This document shows, in pieces, positions 19,099-28,276 of a stretch of DNA of 64,000 nt (position 1 is its first letter; each line of letters starts with the position of its first letter). The notes under the pieces were generated by a model. That model was not told where the DNA came from. It saw nothing but the letters and a program-made list of their open reading frames with translations, and made no database searches. The translations under genes and the position numbers were made by a program. Source of the DNA: JAMXLO01 sp963812075 (lineage in GTDB: Bacteria; Pseudomonadota; Alphaproteobacteria; Acetobacterales; Acetobacteraceae); the NCBI GenBank assembly GCA_963812075.1, contig CAWETN010000007.1, positions 372,001 to 436,000 of the forward strand, written 5' to 3'.

Positions 19099-19911
19099 AT
19101 GCAGTGCTTCTGCGGGATGAGCCACGATCTTGGCCGGCGCGGCTTTCTCGGCGCGCTGATGGCCGCCGCGGTGGGGGCACAGGCTCCGGCGCCGCAGTCT
19201 GCCGGTCCCGCCGATCCGGCGCTGATCGAGGACCTGGTGGCGGCGAACCGTATCCTCTACGACCAGGGTGTCGTCGATGGCTTCGGCCATGTCAGCACGC
19301 GGCACGACAAGGACCCGAACCGCTACCTGATGTCGCGCAGCATGGCGCCCGCCTTGGTCACCGCGGAAGACATCCTCGAATACGACCTGGAGAGCACACC
19401 GATCGACCAGGGCGGCCGCGCGGTCTACCTGGAACGCTTCATCCACGGCGAGATCTACAAACTGCGCCCCGACGTGCGGGCGATCGTGCACAGCCATTCG
19501 CCTTCGGTGATCCCCTACGCCAACGTGAAGACGCAGCTGCGGCCGATGAACCACATCGCCGGATTCCTGGGCGGTGGGGTGCCGATGTTCGAGATCCGCG
19601 ATACCGCCGGCCCGGCCTCCGACATGCTGATCCGCAACCCGGCGCTCGGGCACGCGCTCGCCGTGACGCTCGGACCGCGGCCGGTCGCGCTGATGCGCGG
19701 CCATGGCTCGGTCGCGGCGGCGCAGTCGGTGCGCCACGTGGTGTTCCGTGCCGTCTATACGGAGGTCAATGCACGCATGGAGAGCGAGGCGCTGCGGCTT
19801 GGCGATCCGACGTTCCTCAATGACGAAGAGGCAGCGGCGGCGATGAAGACGAACGACGCGTTGGTGGACCGCCCATGGGATCTGTGGAAGCGCCGCGCGA
19901 TGGGGAAATAG
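19099..19911 (+). CDS. Class II aldolase/adducin-family protein with Tat-like signal
   Basis: A 270-residue class II aldolase-fold protein. The zinc ligands are visible as VHSHSPS and MRGHGSV, and the phosphate/carboxylate-binding region as GFGHVSTRHDKDPNRYLMSR. Unusually it begins with a signal-like region, SHDLGRRGFLGALMAAAVGAQAPAP, containing a twin-arginine motif, so export is predicted. The ATG at 19099 has AAGGAG upstream. Family members are cytoplasmic sugar-phosphate aldolases or decarboxylases, so a periplasmic member is odd and its substrate is unknown. Confidence 0.8.
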   Translation: MQCFCGMSHDLGRRGFLGALMAAAVGAQAPAPQSAGPADPALIEDLVAANRILYDQGVVDGFGHVSTRHDKDPNRYLMSRSMAPALVTAEDILEYDLESTPIDQGGRAVYLERFIHGEIYKLRPDVRAIVHSHSPSVIPYANVKTQLRPMNHIAGFLGGGVPMFEIRDTAGPASDMLIRNPALGHALAVTLGPRPVALMRGHGSVAAAQSVRHVVFRAVYTEVNARMESEALRLGDPTFLNDEEAAAAMKTNDALVDRPWDLWKRRAMGK

Positions 19912-19922
19912 CAGCGTCCGCC

Positions 19923-20277
19923 TCAGCGGACGGTGAAGTCGATCTCGCCCATCGCCGCCTCCTGGTCTCGCATCGAGCGCGTGGTCCAGCGCAGCACATA
20001 GGCGCCGGGCGCGAGCCGCCTGACGCCGGAGTAGATCACGTTCGGCTGGCTGTTCAGGCGCGGGTGCAGGGTCTGCAGCGGTTTGCCGTCGCGCACGATC
20101 TCCAGACGGGAGGCGGCGTGGTCGACCGGGCCGTCGAAGCGGATGAAGAACTCGGTTTGCGTTTCGTCCATCACGGCGTGCGCGGCAGGCAGCGACTCCA
20201 TGACCTGCATCGCGAGGGATGGCGCCGGCGCGCTCGCCAGCAGCGCCACCAGGTACAGCCAGGGCCATTCGCAGCAT
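19923..20277 (-). CDS. CopC-domain copper-resistance-like protein (probable frameshift in signal peptide)
   Basis: About 118 residues with a single CopC-like immunoglobulin-type domain (SLPAAHAVMDETQTEFFIRFDGPV, ending in WTTRSMRDQEAAMGEIDFTVR). CopC proteins bind copper in the periplasm. The ATG ending at 20277 has a GGGGA ribosome site and begins MLRMAL, but the signal-peptide core LYLVALLASAPAPSLA lies in the next frame, implying a one-base shift near 20260. The unshifted frame can only start at 20315, giving an Arg-rich, poor leader. Copper ligand residues of classic CopC are not all present. The gene follows the SDR gene. Confidence 0.7.
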
Positions 20278-20289
20278 CGTCGGCGTCCC

Positions 20290-21078
20290 CTATAGCGACC
20301 GCGTTGCGCCGCCATCGATGTCGATGACGCAGCCCTGGATGAAGTCAGCCTTCTCCGACGCGAGATAGGCGGTCAGCCAGCCGATCTCCTCCGGGCGCCC
20401 GACGCGCGTGGTGTTGTGCGAGGACAACAGGAACGCGATCGCCTGGGCGCGGTCGAAGCCGTGCTCGCGCGACACGCGTTCGATGTTCCGGCCGAAGCGT
20501 TCGGTCTCGACCAGGCCGGGGTTGATCGCGTTCACCCGCACGCCGTCCTTCACACCGATATCCGCCATCGCCTTGGTGAAGTTCAGCAGCGCCACGTTCA
20601 CCGAACCGCCGATGGTGAACTCGGCCGAGCCGGAGCGGGAACCGATGCCGACGATATTGACGATGCTGCCGCGCGATTCGCGCAGATGTGGCCAGGCGGC
20701 GCGCGTGGCGCGGACGTAGCCGTGGAACTTCAGAGCGAACCCGTCCTGCCAATCCTCCTCGGTGAGCGTGAAGAAGTCCGCCCGCTTCGTCGCTCCGGCG
20801 TTGTTCACCAGGATGTCGAGCCGGCCGAACGTTGCCACCGCGGCATCGACCGCCGCCTGCACCGCAGCGGCGTCGCGCAGGTCGCCGGCAACCACCGTGG
20901 TGCGGTTGCTACGGGAGATCGCGGCGATCCCGGCAGCCACCTCGTCCAGCTTCGTCCTGTCGCGCGCCGCCAGGCACACGTGGACACCCTCGCGGGCGAG
21001 TTCCTGTGCGATCGCCGCGCCGATGCCGCGGCTTGCGCCGGTGATCAGCGCCGTCTTGCCGGTGAGCTTCAGGTCCAT
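20290..21078 (-). CDS. Divergent short-chain dehydrogenase/reductase
   Basis: A 262-residue classical-size SDR. The cofactor motif TGASRGIG is at residues 12-19 and the structural NNAG motif in ILVNNAGATK. The active-site region, however, reads NIVGIGSRSG then TIGGSVNVALLNFTKA, so the usual catalytic Ser and the YxxxK pair are not at their expected places. The C-terminus (INPGLVETERFGRN, IDGGATRSL) is normal. Either it has lost reductase activity or uses another mechanism. Start overlaps the end of the PPOX gene by 10 bases on the same strand. Confidence 0.8.
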   Translation of the reverse strand: MDLKLTGKTALITGASRGIGAAIAQELAREGVHVCLAARDRTKLDEVAAGIAAISRSNRTTVVAGDLRDAAAVQAAVDAAVATFGRLDILVNNAGATKRADFFTLTEEDWQDGFALKFHGYVRATRAAWPHLRESRGSIVNIVGIGSRSGSAEFTIGGSVNVALLNFTKAMADIGVKDGVRVNAINPGLVETERFGRNIERVSREHGFDRAQAIAFLLSSHNTTRVGRPEEIGWLTAYLASEKADFIQGCVIDIDGGATRSL

Positions 21079-21509
21079 GTCGTCTTCCCCGTGAGATTGC
21101 CCCAGCTGGTCACCTGCGCGATGCGCAGCGCGATCACCGGAAGGCCGGCGAGCTGCATCGTGCGGTACTGCGCATAGCGCACGCGCAGCAGCGCCTGGGC
21201 ATGGTCGTGTTCGTCGCCCCCGGCCAGGATGTCGGCCCGGCCGCGCAGCATCACCCAGCCGAGCTGCCGCCAATCCTCGTCGTAGCGGTCGGCGACGAAG
21301 GCGACGGACGGATTCTCGATCATGTTGCGCAGCCGCTTCAGCGGACGCGCCGCCGCCTGCTTTGGCTTCTCGTCGATCGTGACGTAGAGCGAACCCGCCT
21401 CGATCGCGAAGCACACCGGCACGACATGCGGGCTGCCGCGTGCATCCGCCGTCGCCAGCCGCCCGACCCGCTGCGCGGCGAGGAATGCGGCCTCGTCGTC
21501 CGACAGCAT
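21069..21509 (-). CDS. PPOX-class flavin/F420-binding split-barrel protein
   Basis: A 146-residue pyridoxamine-phosphate-oxidase-like split barrel. The pattern GRLATADARGSPHVVPVCF, then IDEKPK, LRNMIENPSVAFVADRYDEDW, resembles the Rv0121-type probable F420-dependent group. The start ATG ending at 21509 follows a GGAGG-like AGGTGCG region; a longer start at 21551 would add residues outside the domain. It lies in the same cluster as an LLM oxidoreductase related to F420 enzymes (22283-23416), which supports but does not prove F420 use. Confidence 0.75.
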   Translation of the reverse strand: MLSDDEAAFLAAQRVGRLATADARGSPHVVPVCFAIEAGSLYVTIDEKPKQAAARPLKRLRNMIENPSVAFVADRYDEDWRQLGWVMLRGRADILAGGDEHDHAQALLRVRYAQYRTMQLAGLPVIALRIAQVTSWGNLTGKTTWT

Positions 21510-21601
21510 CGCACCTCCATCGGTTCGGCGTCCGCCGTAGCATCGCTGCATGCGCCGGCGCCGCCCACCGCCTATGTTGGAACGGGTTGAGGGAGAGCGC
21601 C

Positions 21602-22282
21602 ATGAGCGATTCCAACCGCATCGCCGCCACCGCCGCCCTGCTCGGCGATCCGGCGCGCGCCAACATGCTGGCCGCGCTGATGGACGGGCGTGCGCTGACC
21701 GCGAAGGAGCTGGCCTACGCGGCCCACGTCACGCCGCAGACCGCGAGCGGACATCTGGCGAAGCTGTCCGACGGCGGGCTGCTGGCGGCCGAGAAGCAGG
21801 GGCGGCATCGCTACTTCCGCCTGGCCTCGCCGCTGGTCGGCCACATGCTGGAAGGCGTGATGGCGGTCGCCGGCCCGGACCCGGCGCGCCCCACCAGCTG
21901 GCGCGGCGGCGAGGCGCTGCGCACTGCGCGCACCTGCTACGACCATCTGGCCGGTCGGTTGGCGGTGGCGCTGACCGATGCGCTGACCGAACGCGGCCAC
22001 GTGGCGCTCGGCCCAGATGGCGGCGAGGTGACGGAGGAGGGCCAGCGCTTCCTCGACGGCTTCGGCGCTGCGCCGGCGCCGGGGCGGCGGGTCTATTGCC
22101 GGCCGTGCCTCGACTGGAGCGAGCGGCGGCCGCATCTGGCCGGCAGCGTCGGGGCCGCGCTGGCGTGCCGCTGCTTCGACCTCGGCTGGCTCGCTCGCCG
22201 GCGCGACACCCGCGCGGTGGCGATCACCGATGCGGGGCGGGCGGGGTTCCGCGCGACCTTCGGGATCGCGCTGGACACCTGA
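21602..22282 (+). CDS. ArsR-type winged-helix transcriptional regulator
   Basis: A 226-residue regulator with an N-terminal winged helix (LLGDPARANMLAALMDGRALTAKELAYAAHVTPQTASGHLAKL, recognisable as ArsR/SmtB-type) and a longer C-terminal region containing CRPCLDWSERRPHLAG and a terminal helix. The C-terminal Cys residues are not in the classic ArsR metal positions. Such long forms are common in proteobacteria as repressors of neighbouring oxidoreductase genes. It diverges from the PPOX/SDR genes with a 92-base gap, which is a likely place for its operator, and is convergent with the LLM gene with no spacer. Confidence 0.83.
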   Translation: MSDSNRIAATAALLGDPARANMLAALMDGRALTAKELAYAAHVTPQTASGHLAKLSDGGLLAAEKQGRHRYFRLASPLVGHMLEGVMAVAGPDPARPTSWRGGEALRTARTCYDHLAGRLAVALTDALTERGHVALGPDGGEVTEEGQRFLDGFGAAPAPGRRVYCRPCLDWSERRPHLAGSVGAALACRCFDLGWLARRRDTRAVAITDAGRAGFRATFGIALDT

Positions 22283-23416
22283 TCAGGCCGGCAGGCCGAG
22301 CTTGGGCAGCACCTCGCGGCCGTAGAACTCGATCACCTTCTGCTGGTCGGCCTGCCCGGAATGCACATTGACGATGCTGACGCCGCTGTCGAACAGTTCG
22401 CGCAGCTTCGCCACGTGCACGCGTGGGTCGATCCCGGTCGACCAATCCTGCATGACCTGTTCCAACGGCACCTCCGCCTCGGCACGCTGCTGGATACGGG
22501 CCGGATCGGGGATGTTGTAATAGCCTTTGAACGCCTTCGGTCCGAAACGCCAGAGCTCGGCCGCGTGCTGTGCCTCGTCCCGGTCGCCGACCACCACGTA
22601 CTGCTCGACAAGCACCGGCATCTGCGCCGGGTCCTTGCCGGCGTCCCGCGCACCGGACTCCCATGCCGCCTTGTGCTGCTTCCAGGTCAGCGGGTCGGTC
22701 ACCAGGCCGTCACCGTGCTGGCCGGCCAGCCGCATCGACTTCTTCCCGTTCGCCGCGGTCAGCAGCGGGATCGGCGAGGCTGGCGGATCGTACAGCTTCG
22801 CCTCGACCGTGTAGTGGGTTCCCTTGTGCGACACCTGCTCGCCGGACCAGAGCTGGCGGATGATGGCGATTGCCTCGATGAGCCGGTCCCAGCGCTCCTG
22901 CCAACCCGGCCATTGTCCGGTGGCGGCCTGCTCGTTCAGTGCCTCGCCCGAGCCGACACCGAGGAACACGCGGCCCGGGTACAGCAGGTTCAGCGTCGCG
23001 AACGCCTCGGCGACGACGGCCGGATTGTAGCGCAGGGTCGGACAGGTCACCGTAGTACCCATCCAGGTGCGCGGCGCATGGGCGCCCAGCGCGCCCATGG
23101 TGACCCAGGCCTCGCCGGTGTGGCGCTGGTTCGCCTGCCAAGGCTGGAAATGATCGCTGGTCGCCAGCAGCTGGAACCCGGCGTTCGACGCCTGTGCACC
23201 GATCTGCAGCAGGTCAGGTACGGCGAACTGCTCGTGGGCCAGCATGAAGCCCACCATCTTCTTGCGGAAGTCGCGCGTCATCTGCGCCGTTCGGGCCATG
23301 GGATCTCCTTGCTGTGGGGCCGCCTGCTGGGCGGCTGCGCGTCGCAATCCGGTGCTTGACGCGGCAGCGAGGGCGGTGGTCCAGCCGAGCAGGTTGCGGC
23401 GATCGAGCGTCATCAT
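22283..23416 (-). CDS. Exported LLM-class oxidoreductase, F420-dependent glucose-6-phosphate dehydrogenase-like
   Basis: A 377-residue LLM-fold enzyme with an N-terminal signal resembling a twin-arginine leader (TLDRRNLLGWTTALAAA). The core has TIGR03557-like features: MLAHEQFAVPDLLQIG, ATSDHFQPW, GTTVTCPTLRYNPAVVAEAFATL and FLGVGSGEALNE. Relatives include F420-dependent glucose-6-phosphate and hydroxymycolic acid dehydrogenases; the latter is also exported. Tat export would fit a protein that folds with cofactor in the cytoplasm. The gene ends exactly where the convergent regulator ends. Cofactor identity remains to be shown. Confidence 0.8.
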   Translation of the reverse strand: MMTLDRRNLLGWTTALAAASSTGLRRAAAQQAAPQQGDPMARTAQMTRDFRKKMVGFMLAHEQFAVPDLLQIGAQASNAGFQLLATSDHFQPWQANQRHTGEAWVTMGALGAHAPRTWMGTTVTCPTLRYNPAVVAEAFATLNLLYPGRVFLGVGSGEALNEQAATGQWPGWQERWDRLIEAIAIIRQLWSGEQVSHKGTHYTVEAKLYDPPASPIPLLTAANGKKSMRLAGQHGDGLVTDPLTWKQHKAAWESGARDAGKDPAQMPVLVEQYVVVGDRDEAQHAAELWRFGPKAFKGYYNIPDPARIQQRAEAEVPLEQVMQDWSTGIDPRVHVAKLRELFDSGVSIVNVHSGQADQQKVIEFYGREVLPKLGLPA

Positions 23417-23559
23417 TGTCTCCGGCGATCGGATGCAGTGCCAAACAGATAAGACGGCCGGCCGTTGTGATCAGAACATCGTGTTGGCGCGGCGACGCGT
23501 GCCGGCGAACCAGGTGGCATGCGCGGCGCTTATGGGGGGCAACTTAGAGAAGAAGCCCC

Positions 23560-23754
23560 ATGCCGCAGGCGCCTCAACCATCCCCGGGACCCGGTCCGGA
23601 ACGACCCTCTCCGGGTCCCGACATCGTTCCTCCGACCCCGGGTCCCGAGATTTGGCCGTCACCCGGTCCGGAGACCCCACAGCCAGGAATTGGTCCCGAT
23701 ATCCCGCCGGTCTCGCCACCGGGGCCGCGCGACATGCCGCCCCCGGTGGCGTGA
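23560..23754 (+). CDS. Small proline-rich protein of unknown function
   Basis: A 64-residue ORF, over one third proline, built on imperfect SPGPE/PGPD-type units (PSPGPGPER, PSPGPDIV, PTPGPEIW, PSPGPETP). An AGAGAAGAAG ribosome-site-like stretch precedes the ATG. It has no recognised domain, signal peptide or membrane segment and is expected to be disordered. Its TGA overlaps the ATG of the DUF2934 gene (TGATG), which argues for real translation and coupling. I do not know its function. Confidence 0.55.
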   Translation: MPQAPQPSPGPGPERPSPGPDIVPPTPGPEIWPSPGPETPQPGIGPDIPPVSPPGPRDMPPPVA

Positions 23755-24086
23755 TGCGCGGACAGGAGGGAGCAAGGTCGGACAGCGAGGAACAACGCGA
23801 GGAGCGCATCCGCAAGCGGGCATACGGGCTTTGGGAGGCCGACGGCCGCCCCGATGGGCGCGAGTCGGAATTCTGGGAGCGTGCCAAGGAATTGATCGGC
23901 ATGGAGGCCAGCGCCGGCGCCGGGCTGCTGCCGAATCCGATGACGCATCCGTCGCGTACCGATGGCGGGGTGGAGGAGGCGGAGATCCAGGAGAACTACG
24001 GCGAGATTCCTGGACGGCTGACCGACCAGGGCGACCGGCAACAGACACCCTTGCCCAACGGCCGCCGGAGCAATCGCTCAGAGTGA
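23754..24086 (+). CDS. DUF2934-domain protein
   Basis: A 110-residue protein whose N-terminal part (EERIRKRAYGLWEADGRPDGRESEFWERAKEL) is a clear DUF2934 motif, a short helical domain common in alphaproteobacteria and of unknown function. The remaining 60 residues are polar and Gly/Pro-rich. The ATG overlaps the stop of the proline-rich ORF. DUF2934 proteins are often encoded near stress or DNA-repair genes elsewhere, but no such neighbour is seen here. Confidence 0.75.
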   Translation: MRGQEGARSDSEEQREERIRKRAYGLWEADGRPDGRESEFWERAKELIGMEASAGAGLLPNPMTHPSRTDGGVEEAEIQENYGEIPGRLTDQGDRQQTPLPNGRRSNRSE

Positions 24087-24169
24087 AGCACCCCTTGCCG
24101 CTGGATGGCCGGCGGCGGCCGGCCACCGCCTCGCCCGGCGCCGACCCAGCCGCCTGACCGTCGGCGGCC

Positions 24170-25560
24170 TCAGCCCGGCAGTTCGCCTTCCTGCTTCAGC
24201 ATGCGCACCGCCTCGCGGAATGCCGCCGTCGTGTTGGCGACATCGTCCGCGGTGTGCGTGCACGACAGCAGCCCGCCGCCGCGCGGGTTGAGGTCCACGC
24301 CGTTCACCAGCATCGCCAGCCGCAGCTTGTTCACCAGATCCTTCGGCTGGTTCTTCATGTCCTCCAGCGGGATCTTCGCCGGATCGAAGTTGTGCGGCCC
24401 GACATCGAGTCCGCTCGGGTTCACGAACAGATGGAAGCCCGAGTAGGTGCCGTACACCGCCCACTTCACCTTCGCCTCGGCCAGCACCTCGTTCAGCTTC
24501 GCGCGCAGATCGGCGGCGGTCGCCGACGCGCGGTCGGCGGCGTCGGTCTCGGCGATCACCGTCAGCGCCGCGGTGCCGGCCGCGGCCGACACCGGGTTGG
24601 CGTTGAACGTGCCGGGATGCGCGATCTTCTCGCGTCCGGTGCGCGCCGCCACGTTGAAGTCGAGCAGGTCGAGGATGTCCTTGCGCCCCGCCACGCATGC
24701 GCCCGGCAGCCCGCCGGCGACGATCTTGGCGAAGCTCGACAGGTCGGGACGCACGTCGAACGCCATCTGCGCGCCGCCCTTGGTGGCGCGGAAGCCGGTG
24801 ACCACCTCGTCGAAGATCAGCAGCACGCCGTGCTGCGTGCACAGCCGGCGCAGTTCCTGCGCGAACTCGGCGCCCAGCGGCACCTGGCCGAACGATGATC
24901 CGGTCGGCTCGTAGATCACCGCGGCGATGTCGTTGTCGCTGGCGAAGGCGGCGCGGATCGCCGCCAGGTCGCCGGGGTTCACCAGGATCGACTTCTCCGC
25001 CACGCCCAGGCAGCACGCCCGGCGTCGGCGAGCCGTCGAAGTGGTTGGTGTAGCCGCTGGCCATCTGGTCGTGCCAGCCGTGGAAGTGGCCCTTCAGCCG
25101 CATCAGGGTCTGTTTGCCGGTGAAGGCGCGCGCCAGCCGCACCGCCATCAGCGTGGCCTCGGTGCCGGACGAGGTGAAGCGGATGCGCTCGGCCGAGGGC
25201 ACCAGGCGCTGGATCGCTTGCGCCCACTGCACTTCGCGCGGATGCGACGCGCCGAACTGCGTGCCGTCGTCAAGCGCCTCGCGCACCGCCTCGGTCACCA
25301 CCGGATGGTGATGGCCCAGCAGCAGCGCGCCGTGGCCGCCGAAGTAGTCGATGTAGCGGTGGCCATCGACGTCCCACTTGTGCGGGCCCTGCGCGCGGGC
25401 GACGAAGATCCCGTACGGATCGACGTTGCGTGCGTCGTGCGTGATGCCGCTCGGGAACAACTCGATTGGCCTCGCGCGCCAGCTCGGCCGAGCCGTGCGT
25501 CCGCTCGCGGTAGGCCGCGATGATGCGGGAATTGGAGAGTTCGGCAGCGACGTCGTTCAT
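24170..25560 (-). CDS. Class III PLP aminotransferase, glutamate-1-semialdehyde-aminomutase-like (two frameshifts)
   Basis: Three minus-strand frames join to about 460 residues of a fold-type I PLP enzyme. The start (NDVAAELSNSRIIAAY) is in one frame; FPSGITHDARNVDPYGIF to HGWHDQM in a second; ILVNPGDLAAIRAAF, the cofactor Asp in IFDEVVTGFR and the PLP-Lys in SSFAKIVAGGLPGA in a third. Shifts fall near 25455 and 25015. The family includes HemL, but this type with the THDAR segment is usually a catabolic aspartate-aminotransferase-family protein rather than HemL. It diverges from the amidohydrolase at 25635. Confidence 0.8.
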
Positions 25561-25634
25561 GGCCCAGCCTCGCCGTGGGTTACGCTTGCCATAGTGGCGC
25601 GATGTGGCAGGGTTGGCCAGAGGGAGTCCTCCGC

Positions 25635-26765
25635 ATGTTCGATCTGGTGTTGAAGGGCGGCCGGGTCATCGACCCCGCGCAGGGCGTGGACGAGCGCCTC
25701 GATGTGGCATTCGCTGACGGCAGGGTGGCCGAGTTCGGGCCGGACCTGCCTGGCGGCAAGACCGACGCGCGACGTGTCCGGGCATGATCGTGGTGCCGGG
25801 CCTGATCGATCTGCACACGCACGTCTATTGGGGCGGCACCTCGCTCGGCGTCGATCCGGACGCCTATGCCAAGGCGAGCGGGCTGACCACGCTGGTCGAT
25901 GCGGGCTCCGCCGGTCCAGGCAACCTGAAGGGATTCCGCCGGCATGTCATCGAGCGCTCCGAGGTGCGCATCCTGCCGTTCCTCAACATCTCGCTTCGCC
26001 GGCATCTTCGCCTTGTCGAAGGAGGTGAATGTCGGCGAGTGCCGCGACCTGGCGCTGCTCAATCCGCGCGTGTGCCTGGACGTGGCGAAGGCCGAAGCGG
26101 ACCTGGTGGTCGGCATCAAGGTGCGCGTCGGCGGCAACGCGTCGGGCGCGTCGGGCATCGCGCCGATGGAGATCGCGCTCGAGGTGGCCGAGCACGCCGG
26201 CATCCCGCTGATGACGCATCTCGATGCGCCGCCGCCGTACCGCTCCGAGGTGATGCCGCGGCTGCGCAAGGGCGACATCCTGACGCACTGCTTCCGTCCG
26301 TTCCCCAACACGCCGGTGGCCCCTGACGGCGCGGTGCGCGAGGACGTGCTGGCGGCGCGCGAGCGCGGCGTGATCTTCGACATCGGCCACGGCAAGGGCT
26401 CGTTCGGCTACGAGACGGCGATGGCGATGCTGAAGCAGGGCTTCCTGCCGGATGTGATCTCGTCCGATATCCATGTCGTGTCGATCGACGGACCGGCCTA
26501 CGACCTGCTGACGACGATGTCGAAGTTCCTGGCGCTTGGCGTGCCGCTGGTGGAGGTGATCCGCGCCATCACCATCAATCCGGCGCGCGCGGTGCGGCTC
26601 GAGGATCGCGGCACGCTGCGGCCCGGCCTGCTGGGCGATGCAACCGTGCTGACGCTGGAGCAGGGGCGCTTCGTGCTCGAGGACGTGCTGGGCGAGAAGC
26701 TGAATGCGACGCAACGGCTTGCCTGCCGCGGCATCGTGCTCGACGGCCGCTGGTGGCACGGCTGA
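25635..26765 (+). CDS. Amidohydrolase/deacetylase-family metallohydrolase (two frameshifts)
   Basis: About 375 residues of a TIM-barrel amidohydrolase spread over three plus-strand frames, with shifts near 25780 and 25995. Landmarks: start LVLKGGRVIDPAQGVDE, metal-binding PGLIDLHTHVYWGG, the carboxylated-Lys region GIKVRVGGNASG, HLDAPPP, ILTHCF, DIGHGKGSFG, and ISSDIHVVS with the catalytic Asp. The pattern matches the deacetylase/EF_0837-AHA_3915 group, for which N-acyl amino-sugar or hydantoin-like substrates are discussed. It starts the sugar-acid cluster and is followed 17 bases later by 6-phosphogluconate dehydrogenase. Confidence 0.8.
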
Positions 26766-26782
26766 CCAACGGGGGGACCAAC

Positions 26783-27773
26783 ATGCAGATCGGCGTGATC
26801 GGACTTGGCCGGATGGGTGCGAACATCTCGCGCCGGCTGATGCGGGCAGGACACTCGACCGTGGTGTGGGACGCCAACGCGGGCGCGGTGCGAGGGGCTC
26901 GGCCGTGAAGGTGCGCAGGGCGTCGGCTCGCTGCAGGAGGTGGTGCAGGCGCTGAAGGAGACGCCGCGCGCAGTGTGGGTGATGCTGCCGGCGGGGCGCA
27001 TCACCGAGCAGACCATCGCGCAGCTGGGCGAACTGATGAACCAGGGCGACATCGTCATCGATGGCGGCAACACCAACTGCAAGGACGACGTGCGCCGCGC
27101 CAAGACGCTGGCGACGAAGGGCATCCGCTATGTCGATTGCGGCACCTCGGGCGGCGTGTGGGGCCTCGAGCGCGGCTACTGCCTGATGATCGGCGGCGAG
27201 AAGACGGCGGTCGATCATCTCGATCCGATCTTCGCCGCGCTGGCGCCGGGCCTCGGCACGATCGAGCGCACCGTCGGCCGCGAGGGTCACGATCCGCGCG
27301 CCGAACGCGGCTACATCCATGCCGGTCCGTGCGGCGCCGGGCACTTCGTCAAGATGGTCCACAACGGCATCGAATACGGCATGATGCAGGCGATCGCCGA
27401 GGGCTTCGACATCCTGCGCAACCGCGGTTCCGAGAGGCTGCCGGCGGACGAGCGTTTCGATCTGAAGGTGGCCGACATCGCCGAGGTGTGGCGGCGCGGC
27501 AGCGTGGTGTCGTCGTGGCTGCTGGACCTGACCGCTTCCGCCATGGCGAAGGATCCGGTGCTGGAGCAGTTCGCCGGCACGGTGGAGGATTCCGGCGAAG
27601 GCCGCTGGACGATCGAGGCGGCGATCGAGGAGGCGGTGCCGGCCGATGTGCTCGCGGCCTCGCTGTTCACCCGCTTCCGCTCACGCCAGGAGCACACCTT
27701 CGCCGAGAAGGTGCTGTCGGCGATGCGGTTCGGCTTCGGCGGCCATGTGGAGCCTCCGGCACCCAAGACATGA
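26783..27773 (+). CDS. gnd: 6-phosphogluconate dehydrogenase, short (YqeC/Gnd-like) type (frameshifted)
   Basis: About 330 residues. The ATG at 26783 opens MQIGVIGLGRMGANISRRL (NAD(P) Rossmann motif), then the frame shifts by one near 26895 before QALKETPRAVWVMLPAG. The substrate signatures DGGNTNCKDD, GTSGGVWG and the catalytic Lys in HFVKMVHNGIEYGMMQ are intact. It oxidatively decarboxylates 6-phosphogluconate to ribulose 5-phosphate. This short form is often NAD-preferring. Direct ATGA overlap with gluconokinase at its 3' end puts both in one gluconate-catabolic unit. Confidence 0.85.
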
Positions 27774-28276
27774 CCATCGCCGTGCTGATGGGCGTCTCGG
27801 GCAGCGGCAAGACCACCGTCGCCCGCGGCGTCGCCGACCGCGCCGGCTGGCGACTGGTCGAGGGCGACGCGCTCCACCCGCCGGAGAACGTCGCGAAGAT
27901 GCACGCCGGCACGCCGTTGACCGACGAGGACCGCTGGCCCTGGCTGCGCGCGATAGCCGCCGAGATCGACGCGATGCGGGCGCGCGGCGAAAGTGCCGTG
28001 GTGGCGTGCTCGGCGCTGAAGCGGGCCTATCGCGACATCCTGATCGGCGGGCGCAGCGACGTGGTGCTGGTCTATCTGCAGGGCTCGAAGGAACTGATCG
28101 CGTCGCGGCTCGTGGCGCGGCGCGGGCACTTCATGCCGCCGGCCCTGCTCGACAGTCAGTTCGCCACGCTGGAAGAGCCGGGCGAGGACGAGCACCCGAT
28201 CGTTGTGTCGATCGACGCGTCGCCCGATGCGATCGTCGATGCGGTGGTGCGGCAACTGAAGGAGCGCACAGCATGA
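27770..28276 (+). CDS. gntK: Gluconokinase
   Basis: A 168-residue P-loop kinase with Walker A MGVSGSGKTT near the N-terminus, EGDALHPPENVAKMHAG (substrate region), LTDEDRWPWL and CSALKRAYRD, all typical of GntK. It phosphorylates gluconate to 6-phosphogluconate, the substrate of the enzyme encoded just upstream. The start overlaps the previous stop (ATGA), and its own stop overlaps the SDR start in the same way, indicating a tightly coupled operon. Confidence 0.92.
   Translation: MTIAVLMGVSGSGKTTVARGVADRAGWRLVEGDALHPPENVAKMHAGTPLTDEDRWPWLRAIAAEIDAMRARGESAVVACSALKRAYRDILIGGRSDVVLVYLQGSKELIASRLVARRGHFMPPALLDSQFATLEEPGEDEHPIVVSIDASPDAIVDAVVRQLKERTA

Noticed and set aside
16282..19120. A long plus-strand frame (from about 17282) covering the M28 peptidase
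   Set aside because: Low-complexity Arg-rich shadow; the minus-strand M28 frame has full family motifs.
23590..23750. CRISPR-like array suggested by repeated CCCGGTCCGG-type units
   Set aside because: The repeats are short, irregular and in frame with a proline-rich ORF; no spacer structure or cas gene is present.
24170..25560. HemL (glutamate-1-semialdehyde aminomutase) as the specific name
   Set aside because: The THDAR N-terminal segment and catabolic context fit a broader class III aminotransferase group; there is no other tetrapyrrole gene nearby.
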